Origin: Candidatus Dojkabacteria bacterium
GTDB lineage: Bacteria > Patescibacteria > Dojkabacteria > SC72
Direction: 5' to 3'
Assembly: GCA_023229785.1 (NCBI GenBank)
Contig: JALNYV010000011.1
Coordinates: 1-51,294, forward strand
Length of the DNA: 51,294 bases
Both the position numbers and the translations under genes were made by a program. The notes under the pieces are model-generated. The model had not been told where the DNA came from. It saw only the letters and a program-made list of their open reading frames with translations, and ran no database searches. Positions 7,412-15,200 of the stretch are shown piece after piece. Each line of letters opens with the position of its first letter. The stretch's first letter is position 1.

Positions 7412-7737
7412 TTTTTAATCTCGTCTAACTTGAGCAGGATCTTATTTAAACTTACTAGTACTTGTTCCATGTTTGCTTCACGTGGTTCAATCTTTCGTAC
7501 CCGTTCTAGTACCCCGTTTTTCCATACTGGCTCCCAATCTTTGAGCGCATCACGCATTAAAAAGTGTTCAGTTAATTTATTCTGAATGGTGTTTTTATGG
7601 CATTCAATCTCTTCAGAGAGCGGTGTCATTGAAAACTCTGCGCCATAATCAGTGCCACTATCCATAAAGGTTGCAATTGCGCTTACTAATCTAGCTACTT
7701 TTGGTAGTTTTTCTTCAACTTTCTTTTTCTTTTCCAT
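7408..7737 (-). CDS. HTH-like regulator candidate (109 aa)
   Basis: Lysine-rich N-terminus, then a helix-turn-helix-like segment at about 58-78 (PLSEEIECHKNTIQNKL) and a C-terminal amphipathic helix that could dimerise. It is the first gene of the cupredoxin operon and has direct repeats flanking its TATA box, suggesting autoregulation. It is one of several candidates for the factor that reads the element-wide palindrome. Confidence 0.6.
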   Translation of the reverse strand: MEKKKKVEEKLPKVARLVSAIATFMDSGTDYGAEFSMTPLSEEIECHKNTIQNKLTEHFLMRDALKDWEPVWKNGVLERVRKIEPREANMEQVLVSLNKILLKLDEIKK

Positions 7738-7753
7738 TTGTATAAATATTCAT

Positions 7754-7792
7754 AATACTGCACTACCTTTTATAAAAGTATTCAGTATACTG
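7754..7792 (-). promoter_or_regulatory. Promoter with ATACTGCA repeats
   Basis: TATA box centred near 7772 (TTTTATAAAAGG on the minus strand). The octamer ATACTGCA occurs on both sides of it (plus-strand 7755-7762 and 7787-7794), the second inside a perfect 10-bp palindrome CAGTATACTG at 7783-7792. This layout suits a repressor of the operon starting at 7737. Farther upstream, TTAAGCTTT is repeated at 7828 and 7839. Confidence 0.5.
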
Positions 7793-7887
7793 CATTTAAA
7801 TTCAAAATATAGAAGTATGGAGAGTATTTAAGCTTTTCTTAAGCTTTACATTGTTGCATTAGAGGGTCTTAATTTAAATAAAAAAAT

Positions 7888-8181
7888 TTAGTTTAATTCT
7901 GGAATATAATAATATCCTTGTTTATCCCTTTTGTAAAACTTCTTGGGGTCTTTATCTAAGGGATTTTTCTTAATTCTTAATATCTTCCCTGAAAATATCT
8001 CCTTAAAATAAATCTCTCTTTTTCCGTTGATTTCACCATACTCCTTAACAATAACAGAAGGATTATATTTACCATGTCCACAGCAGGATAAAATAGGCTT
8101 ATGCTTATCTTTGAGGTATTTAATCAATTCTCTCATACAGGGGTCTATTCTTGTGTCTCCCCACTTATTCCATTTACACAT
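7888..8181 (-). CDS. Virus-type CCGHGK-motif protein (97 aa)
   Basis: Carries the SCCGHGKY motif after an amphipathic helix, a hallmark of a small protein family common in viruses of bacteria and archaea; its function is not known. Cys and His suggest metal binding. It is the last gene of the 7.9-12.2 kb operon and is separated by one base from the gene upstream. Confidence 0.75.
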   Translation of the reverse strand: MCKWNKWGDTRIDPCMRELIKYLKDKHKPILSCCGHGKYNPSVIVKEYGEINGKREIYFKEIFSGKILRIKKNPLDKDPKKFYKRDKQGYYYIPELN

Positions 8182-8182
8182 T

Positions 8183-8407
8183 TTATTCTTTCTCTATTGA
8201 GAACTCTTTATCATTAATATCTAAGCGTTCCTCAAAATCCTCTTTAGCCTTAGTCTTTAATTTATCTAAGAAAGAGTTTAGCATGGCAAAATCATTAAGG
8301 CTTAGCTCTTCTTCTTTCATCTCATAACCATAGGCAAACTTAATCTCTCCCTTTTCATCCTTGATGATGTTTACATAAGCTGTGCCTACAAGTTTGTCTT
8401 TTTGCAT
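8183..8407 (-). CDS. Small acidic protein (74 aa)
   Basis: Soluble protein with an N-terminal beta segment and an acidic, Lys/Glu-rich helical C-terminus. No family recognised. Tightly packed between its neighbours in the virus-like block (one-base gaps on both sides). Confidence 0.7.
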   Translation of the reverse strand: MQKDKLVGTAYVNIIKDEKGEIKFAYGYEMKEEELSLNDFAMLNSFLDKLKTKAKEDFEERLDINDKEFSIEKE

Positions 8408-8408
8408 T

Positions 8409-8804
8409 TTACAAGTCCTCCCAACGCTTATTAGTTATATCAATCCCTAAAAACTTAAAGCCTTCTTTAGTTAAGTAAAAATACCACATATCCTTTTCCC
8501 ATCCAGCAGTATGCTTAGCTAATCCCTTCTCTTCAAGGTCTAACCATTTTTTATCTGTGCATTGAGTATAAAATTTATTTCTATAAGGTTTCTTTCCGTA
8601 GTTAAGTCCTATTGCATGGAGCATCTCTTCTCTTTGCTCCTTTGTTATAGAAATATTAACTGGAGAAGTCGTCACCTCTCCAGCAAGGCTCACAGAGGTT
8701 GTTTCATTGCCTTCTACTTGATGTTGGTTATTGCTAACCGCACTTTCGCCCAAGCTCTGCGTTGAACTTGTGTCCTTGTTTAGTTGTGTGGGATTATGAA
8801 CCAT
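8409..8804 (-). CDS. Virus-type hypothetical protein (131 aa)
   Basis: About 50 residues of Ser/Thr/Gln-rich, probably disordered sequence, then a compact domain (about 55-131) of a type frequent in tailed viruses: a KPYRNKF segment, a Trp-rich middle and an LTKEG turn, resembling a winged-helix. Preceded by a GGAG ribosome site. Function unknown. Confidence 0.65.
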   Translation of the reverse strand: MVHNPTQLNKDTSSTQSLGESAVSNNQHQVEGNETTSVSLAGEVTTSPVNISITKEQREEMLHAIGLNYGKKPYRNKFYTQCTDKKWLDLEEKGLAKHTAGWEKDMWYFYLTKEGFKFLGIDITNKRWEDL

Positions 8805-8825
8805 TTTCTAATGCTTTCTCCTTTT

Positions 8826-8999
8826 TTATTTTGCATTTTTAGGTTTGAGAGATCTCTTATGTTTAATTTCTAAACTTAATCTTCTGATCTTATTTGTTAA
8901 TTTTTCTATATGCTCTTGATTGTTTCTAGGATGATCCATCATTGCAGATCTTCTTTTAGAGGCTTCTTGCTTCTGCTTTTTTAATCCATGAATATTCAT
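8826..8999 (-). CDS. Small basic helical protein (57 aa)
   Basis: Start ATG at 8997-8999 overlaps the stop of the ASCH gene (ATGA). The product is Lys/Arg-rich and mostly helical. No family recognised; nucleic-acid binding is possible from charge alone. Confidence 0.65.
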   Translation of the reverse strand: MNIHGLKKQKQEASKRRSAMMDHPRNNQEHIEKLTNKIRRLSLEIKHKRSLKPKNAK

Positions 9000-9361
9000 C
9001 CAAATAAGCAATAAAGCTCCCCCTCTTTTGGTTTTTCTCTAACTTCTACATTTATTTCCCATAATCCCAAACTTCCTTTTACTTCTTTCAGTTCAGTTGG
9101 CTTTATATCTTCTAAAAACCAACTATAGGCTCTAGGATAAATTTCACAACAAGCTAATTTTTCATCTTTCTTTTTCATAGGTTTACAATCAACAATCTTA
9201 GCTACTGCAAATATCTTTCCGCTTATTTCAGATTTAGGATTTTTTGAGGCGTGTAATATAATTAGCCCTCTATAATTTGTTTTCCAAGTTCTAGTCTCAA
9301 TTGTTTTTTTCCCTTCTAAAATCATACTAGCATAAGGCTCTTGAATTGTTAATGCTTTCAT
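8996..9361 (-). CDS. ASCH-domain protein (121 aa)
   Basis: Small beta-barrel domain of the ASCH superfamily (related to PUA), thought to bind RNA or modified nucleotides. Diagnostic signs are the LTIQEPYASMI start, the GKKTIETR strand with the conserved Glu-Arg, and the RGLIILHASK segment. It fills the whole protein. Such proteins are common in viruses of bacteria and archaea. Overlaps both neighbours by four bases. Confidence 0.88.
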   Translation of the reverse strand: MKALTIQEPYASMILEGKKTIETRTWKTNYRGLIILHASKNPKSEISGKIFAVAKIVDCKPMKKKDEKLACCEIYPRAYSWFLEDIKPTELKEVKGSLGLWEINVEVREKPKEGELYCLFG

Positions 9362-9588
9362 ATAAAATTAGGCAGGATACCCAAGACTTTAGGCTTGGGA
9401 GGAATGCCGTGCTTCAGATTGCATAACTTCCTGCTTTTGACCCCCTTCTTTTTTAGATTATTCCAAAATTTACAAACACTACATTTGCATTTTCCCTTTT
9501 TACATAAATGATGATAACCATCTGGATGTCTACAAGGTTCACACCAATTTTCTCTTTCCTGCATTGCTCCATAAGATTCATCAATCAT
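9358..9588 (-). CDS. Cys-rich zinc-finger-like protein (76 aa)
   Basis: Cysteines at 16, 19, 29, 34, 36 and 39 plus His residues between them form at least one zinc site, followed by a basic stretch. Overlaps the Toprim gene by eight bases upstream and the ASCH gene by four downstream. Probable nucleic-acid or protein adaptor; exact role unknown. Confidence 0.7.
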   Translation of the reverse strand: MIDESYGAMQERENWCEPCRHPDGYHHLCKKGKCKCSVCKFWNNLKKKGVKSRKLCNLKHGIPPKPKVLGILPNFI

Positions 9589-10579
9589 CTTCGTTCTCCT
9601 CTTTTTCTAAAAGACTATCTCCAAAATCTTCAAGAGCCTTTTTCTCCTCTTCTTCTCTTTCAATCCAATAATTATATTTTTCTTGGTCTAAAAATTCTCT
9701 CACTCCCTTCTCTGCAATTTTTATTAAAACTTTAGGCTCTAAAGCATCCAATTCCCAACTTTTATTTCCATACTCTCCAATATACCATTTTGCTCTTGGG
9801 TCTGTTATCTTTGCTGGGTTTGGTGGCGGATTATATTGTTTAATCTGTTGCATATTCAAAGCAAGTGGAACAATCTTAAAAAATGGATTATCTTCTTCAT
9901 CGCCAACAATATCTATAACCTCTTCTCCAGATGTCAAAAATTCACATATCCTTTTATGAATATCTCTAACCATATCAAGCCCAGAGGGGTCATGGTCACC
10001 CAAATAAAGAATAACTGCTCTCTTTCCTTCGTTTATCTTTTCCTTGATTCTCTGTGCTAAATCATACATAGTTGAAGCACTTGAATAACCTTTATTCACT
10101 CCAAAATAAATATGATATTTTTGTGCAACTGGTTTAAGCACACTTTCCATAGCTTGTTTCTCACAATAAAGTTCTACATAATAATCTTGGTCTTTCCATC
10201 TTGGAAGTCTGTAAGTATAAGTAGCACTTTCTATTAGGCTCTTAATATTATTCCATTCAGAATGTTTTTCAGGAGTTCTACCTCTATCTTCTATTGCTTC
10301 CCAATCAATTAATCCTGCATATCTTGCATCTGTTAAAAATGTGCAAATTCTTTTATAAATTTCATCAGCATTTGGGATTATATCTCTTGAAACCAACTGA
10401 TAATAAAGCTGTCTATTTGTTAGGGTTATATCTTGGCTTGAATAATTTTCAACAATGTTTATTATTTGCATTAAAAGTTCTTTTTGATTTTTCTGCCAGA
10501 TGTTCTTAGCTCCTGAACCATCTGTATATTTTACTTTAATATCCCCTCTAAAATTCCATTCTCTAAATTGCTCTTTCAT
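9581..10579 (-). CDS. Toprim-domain protein, Spo11/TopVIA-like (332 aa)
   Basis: An N-terminal winged-helix-like region (about 50-105; RQLYYQLV and an R..G.IDW..I.DRGR pattern) is followed by a Toprim domain with Glu140 (in YCEKQA) and the metal-binding GDHDPSG at 194-200. This order matches topoisomerase VI subunit A and Spo11 relatives carried by mobile elements. The tail is acidic. It may nick or cleave DNA or act on DNA topology; the catalytic Tyr of TopVIA cannot be assigned by eye. Its ATG overlaps the stop of the ribbon-helix-helix gene. Confidence 0.8.
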   Translation of the reverse strand: MKEQFREWNFRGDIKVKYTDGSGAKNIWQKNQKELLMQIINIVENYSSQDITLTNRQLYYQLVSRDIIPNADEIYKRICTFLTDARYAGLIDWEAIEDRGRTPEKHSEWNNIKSLIESATYTYRLPRWKDQDYYVELYCEKQAMESVLKPVAQKYHIYFGVNKGYSSASTMYDLAQRIKEKINEGKRAVILYLGDHDPSGLDMVRDIHKRICEFLTSGEEVIDIVGDEEDNPFFKIVPLALNMQQIKQYNPPPNPAKITDPRAKWYIGEYGNKSWELDALEPKVLIKIAEKGVREFLDQEKYNYWIEREEEEKKALEDFGDSLLEKEENEDD

Positions 10580-10719
10580 TTTCCCTTTATCTCCTTCCTG
10601 ATAAGCTCATCTATCTTGTCAGTCATACTAACTTTATTCTTAATACAATAAATCTTAAAGTCTTCTAAGAGTTGTTCATTAATATTTATTGAAGTCTTAA
10701 CTATTTCTTCTTTAGCCAT
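10576..10719 (-). CDS. Ribbon-helix-helix protein (47 aa)
   Basis: A short beta strand (VKTSININ) followed by two helices (LLEDFKIYC and TDKIDELIRK) is the classic CopG/Arc DNA-binding fold, and the length is right. The start lies inside the last codons of the DDE gene and the stop overlaps the Toprim start (ATGA). It probably autoregulates this operon or helps the neighbouring DNA enzymes. Confidence 0.8.
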   Translation of the reverse strand: MAKEEIVKTSININEQLLEDFKIYCIKNKVSMTDKIDELIRKEIKGK

Positions 10720-11614
10720 AGTAACCTCTCTCTATCAATTCTAACCATCCGTTTTTATTTGTAAGTTCAACATTAGGCACAGCTTTTTGAGATGGTGTTT
10801 GTCCTTCTAAGGCTTGATGGTTTCTAACCCAGTTATAATAAATCTCAAATCCCTTTAGAAGTGTTTGAGCTGATGTAATGCAACCATGAAAACCCCTCAT
10901 AACCTTTGTTCTTTCTCTTAATGTGTTATGTAATCTTTCAACCTTATAATTAAATCCGCCTGAATTAGACCTTATGATTTGATGAATGATTTTAGGGTTT
11001 TTAGTTGCATGAGGATTTAAGCCGAATGTCTTTTTAATAACTCTTGGATAGCCAACTAAACCATCAGTAGAAATAACCTTAACTTGATTGCCTACTTTCT
11101 GCTTGGCTTTTCCATAGACTTTGTTTAAGGCTTTCGTATCTCTATTCTTTGAGTAATCGCTTGAAACAATATAACGACTTTCAGTATCTATGATGTCTAT
11201 GAAAAACTCATGGGAAATTCCAGAGCTATTTTTGTTTGTTCTTCTATCAAACTCTACCTCATCACCTTGTAATTGCCATCCAGCTTTAATGCTTTGCTTC
11301 TCTGTGAAGTTCTGCATAATTGGAACATATTTCATAATCCATCTATAAATTGTTGAATAGTGAACGCCCTTTGGAAAGAATCTAACTAAGTGGTCTGCTA
11401 TCTTTCTAAAGCTCATTCCAGAGTAATACATATCTGTGCATTGAGTTATTAATTGCTCTTTGTTTCTCATTCTGAAAAAAGGAGTATCTAAAACAAATCT
11501 ATGTTTACAGGTCTTGCAGAAATACTTTTGTATCTTCTCTCGGCGTTCAGTAAGTCTAACTCCTCTCTTAGTAACTTCCTTACCTTCGCATTTTGGACAG
11601 CTTAATTCACTCAT
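10712..11614 (-). CDS. DDE transposase-like protein, IS6-type, embedded in an operon (300 aa)
   Basis: An N-terminal zinc finger (Cys6, 9, 33, 36), an HTH (about 60-95) and a DDE RNase-H-like domain with Asp118 (GDEVEF), Asp184 (STDG) and Glu226 (KVERLHN), all in place, so cutting and joining activity is likely. Unlike an insertion sequence, it overlaps both neighbours (four bases upstream, eight downstream) inside one operon, and I see no flanking inverted repeats. It may be a domesticated recombinase of the element. Confidence 0.85.
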   Translation of the reverse strand: MSELSCPKCEGKEVTKRGVRLTERREKIQKYFCKTCKHRFVLDTPFFRMRNKEQLITQCTDMYYSGMSFRKIADHLVRFFPKGVHYSTIYRWIMKYVPIMQNFTEKQSIKAGWQLQGDEVEFDRRTNKNSSGISHEFFIDIIDTESRYIVSSDYSKNRDTKALNKVYGKAKQKVGNQVKVISTDGLVGYPRVIKKTFGLNPHATKNPKIIHQIIRSNSGGFNYKVERLHNTLRERTKVMRGFHGCITSAQTLLKGFEIYYNWVRNHQALEGQTPSQKAVPNVELTNKNGWLELIERGYYG

Positions 11615-12012
11615 TGTGTCACCTCAATCAACTTCCATTCGTCATATCTTTTTTGTAATCTTTCTACTTCACGAATTGCTGATTTTATCTCGTAGTCTAA
11701 TTTAGTTAAGTATTCATTTTGTCTTATTGAATAGAATTTATCTGTGTTTTCAATTAAAGACTTTCCTAAGATGCTTGGCACAGGTATTTTATTTGTCTTA
11801 ACATTTTCAATAATTCTCTTTTGATTTTCTATGAATAATTTTATATAAGCTATTGCCTTTGGTATAACATCTCTACTCTGTTCATAAGATAGATTTCTTG
11901 CTCCCATGCAAGATTGAGTTTGCCATCCTTGTGATGGTCTTTTGTAGCCATGATGTGCAATAACCCCCATCTTATCTTTAATCTCTCTACTGCAAATTTG
12001 ACACTGGCTCAT
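11611..12012 (-). CDS. Zinc-finger helical protein of virus type (133 aa)
   Basis: N-terminal metal site (Cys4, Cys7, His20/His21, Cys35) with the HHGYKRP signature of a family often seen in viral genomes, followed by long helices. Overlaps both neighbours by ATGA. Function unknown; likely binds nucleic acid. Confidence 0.7.
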   Translation of the reverse strand: MSQCQICSREIKDKMGVIAHHGYKRPSQGWQTQSCMGARNLSYEQSRDVIPKAIAYIKLFIENQKRIIENVKTNKIPVPSILGKSLIENTDKFYSIRQNEYLTKLDYEIKSAIREVERLQKRYDEWKLIEVTQ

Positions 12013-12206
12013 TGTAATACTCCTCTTTCAAAGTAAGCGATAGCGTGTTTACATTCATCAATAGTCCAATTCCATTGTTCAATCTGTCTTTTAATCTCTT
12101 GACTTTGATATAGTTTCTTGTATTCAGAAATTGCCTTAGTTAATGCTTCAATTTTATTGATAGCTTCTTGCTTACTTTTTATTCCTTTAAAGGTTTTATT
12201 TTCCAT
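12009..12206 (-). CDS. Helical protein (65 aa), first gene of the virus-like operon
   Basis: A start at 12221 would lie only 11 bp from the TATA box, so the ATG at 12204-12206, 26 bp from the TATA centre, is taken as the leaderless start. The product is two or three amphipathic helices. No family recognised. Confidence 0.6.
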   Translation of the reverse strand: MENKTFKGIKSKQEAINKIEALTKAISEYKKLYQSQEIKRQIEQWNWTIDECKHAIAYFERGVLQ

Positions 12207-12227
12207 AATATATTTACGCATAGCCCC

Positions 12228-12245
12228 TTTATATACCTTTCGGTA
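12228..12245 (-). promoter_or_regulatory. Strong BRE/TATA promoter of the virus-like operon
   Basis: Minus strand reads CCGAAAGGTATATAAAGG: a textbook BRE (CGAAA) and TATA box centred near 12232, 26 bp before the ATG at 12206. GGTATATA is repeated just upstream as part of a short inverted repeat (GGTATATACTCCAATACC). Neither class A nor class B motif is present. Confidence 0.7.
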
Positions 12246-12297
12246 TTGGAGTATATACCATTCTTAGAGGAATTTTACCCTATTAGAAAAAGACCCT

Positions 12298-15200
12298 TTA
12301 ATGCAACAATGTACTTAAGCTTTGAATCATTAAGACTGCAACAATCAAAATTAGCATGCCTACAATGCCAAATACAAACCACCAGAGGTATTTTTCTACA
12401 AAGAAAGGTTCATTGATTGGTACCTCTTGTTCAGTAATATTTATTTTTAAGGTGTATTCAATCGTTCTTTCATCACTTAAAATTATTTTAATTTGTTCTT
12501 GTCCAACAGTTGCGGCATTTAATACTTTGAAATTTAACAGTAATTCTTTTTGCGGAGTTTCAAGGCTACTTAGGTATACAATATTACTTCCTGTTGAAAT
12601 ATTTACAGGCACTAGATAGCGTTGATTATTCGTGTTATATGCTTGTACATGGATTACTCCTTCACTGCCTTTTTCCCAGTTATTACTATATTGAAAATTT
12701 ACATAGAATGGATTTTTTGCTGATTGTGTTCCTCCGCCACTTGTTACATCTGGCTTTGTATCTACATGAAATTGTGTTGATTGATTTTGATTGTTTTGTA
12801 TATCAGTACAAGCAACGCTCCATAGTAGATTGTTACTATATAATGGGTGATTTGCTTCAATACCGACGACTTCAAAGACATTTAATGCATTATTAATTGG
12901 TGCCATTGTACTGTATCTATTACTATTATATAGTAACGAACAATTTGCTAAACTATTTGTTGATGAAACCCTATAAATAAATCGTACTATGCTATCTTGA
13001 TCTTGGCTCTCATCTTCAGGTGAATGTAAGGTAATTTGTGGGTAAGATTGTGCTCCTTGCGTAATATTATTGATAAACCATGTTTTTGAATCCGCAGTAT
13101 AATTTACATTTCCTCGGTATAACACTGTAAAGTTACCTGTAGATAGATTACTAACATTAAAACGTGGGGTTGAACCATTATTAATTACTAGTCCATTTAA
13201 GTATAATTCTAAGTTTCCTGTGCCTGTAACTAATGAAGCATTTAGGTAAATATTTAACGCAGTTCCATTAATTGAAAAATTACTTTGTGAATGATTAATA
13301 AATGCGTTTACTGTACTGGTTGCTTTGGTAACGGTTAATAAAAAGGTAGCTAAGGTATTATTTACGGTATAGTTTTGTCCTTCTGTTGAGTTAAACTTAT
13401 AAGTATAGGTGTTTACCCCTAATATTGTGGTATCTGGATTTGTTACAAGTTCATTATCTCTATGCAACGTGTAGGTTATATCACTATCCCCTGTATTTGT
13501 TTCTATTCCACTTACTCCTGCAATGTTTCCATATACAATGGATGCAGTACCACTAATACTCATACTTGGATGAATTTTATTAACTGTTGCAGTTAGTATT
13601 GTTGAATTTACTTTATTAAAAGAATCGTTAACACTTACATTAAGTGAATATGTACCTGCCCCTAATTGGGTATTATTGGTTAATACTCCTCCACTAGTAA
13701 TAGAGAATCGTGAATCATTAACTGAATATGTACTTATTGCAGTTTCATCAATTGCAATAAATGTTCCTTGTATTGATTGAGTATAATTAACGTTTAGGGT
13801 AGGAATTGTAGTAAATACTGGCGGTCGTAAGTTTAAGCTTACATTCCATGATTGAGAAACATTGTAATTACTTGAATCATTGATATTAACTTTTACAATT
13901 TGACTTGGTCTATTGAAAATCCAATTGAAAACCTTTTGTCCATATCCAGAGAACTTCTCAACATTATCAACAAGCCATGAGTACCAATGAGTGTCTCCTG
14001 AATCCTCATCAGTAACATTAACTTGAGTTGTAACATTTGCATTTTCTTGGAATGTTGGGTTTGTTATTGAATAAAGCTGTTGAACTTCTGTAGAAGATAA
14101 ACTTCTGTTCCATATCTTTATTTCATCAAGAGTTCCGTTTATGGTTTGATTTGCTACCCCATCACCACCAATTTTTATAGTAGTAATTAGTTTTGTTGGA
14201 TTCAAAGCTTGACAGGAAGCAGATATAGAAGAATTACCTATCAAAGTGTTATCAGCATAGAAAGATAATGTACTGCCTGTGTAAGAACATATAAAATTCT
14301 TAAAGTTTGTACTTGAAGGATTATTTATTGCAGTAGTTGAAATATCACAAGTATTATTTAGAAAAAGTCTACAATAAACTTGCATTGTTCCAGATGCATT
14401 TCTATAAATTATAAACATTTCAGTTCCAGAACCAGAAAAGTATGTAACATATCTTCTCCCAGTTCCAGCCATAGCATCTCCATCCCATAAACTAGAAGCT
14501 GCAAAAGCAAAACCTTGTGATAAGTTTATACTTGTTTTCAATGTTCCAGCAATATTTTGATTTCCCCCTAAGAATAAATATCCTCCTCCAATTTGTCCTT
14601 CATCTGTGTAAATTGCATTATTAAGAACTGTCAAATTTTGGTTATTAACACTGTCCTCTTGAGTACTCCAATTTTTATCAAGTTTGTACCAACCAACTAA
14701 ACCTGTTTGATTAAACCCCTCACTTGAATAAGAAGTTGTTGAGTTTGAAACATTGATAAAATTAATCTTTGGAGTAAATGATAGGTAGAAGGTAACACTT
14801 GATGAATTTAGATTATTTCCTGTATCATTGGCATATACTATTAATGTATTACTCCCTGCAATTAAATTAGTTAGTGTAGTATTTGAAGTAAATGTAATGT
14901 TACTTCCTCCGTTTATAGAGTACCATTTACTACTAATTGCATTATTATCTGTAATTGTAGTATTTAAAGAATAATTTAATTGGTATAAGTCTCTGTAAGT
15001 AGTATTAGTTGGTTGGTCAATTGTAATGGTTGGGTAGACTATATTAATTGAAATATTATAATAGGCATAAAGTACATCAGTAAAGTTTTGCCCCCCTGTT
15101 ATATTTGCCCTAAATAAATAATTTCCAATTGGAAAAGTAACATTTATTGAATTATTTTCAGAGTAATTCAATCCATCTTTCTCTAGATTAAGAGTACCAT

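Noticed and set aside
10712..11614. Plain insertion sequence
   Set aside because: No terminal inverted repeats or target duplication seen, and both gene ends overlap operon neighbours.
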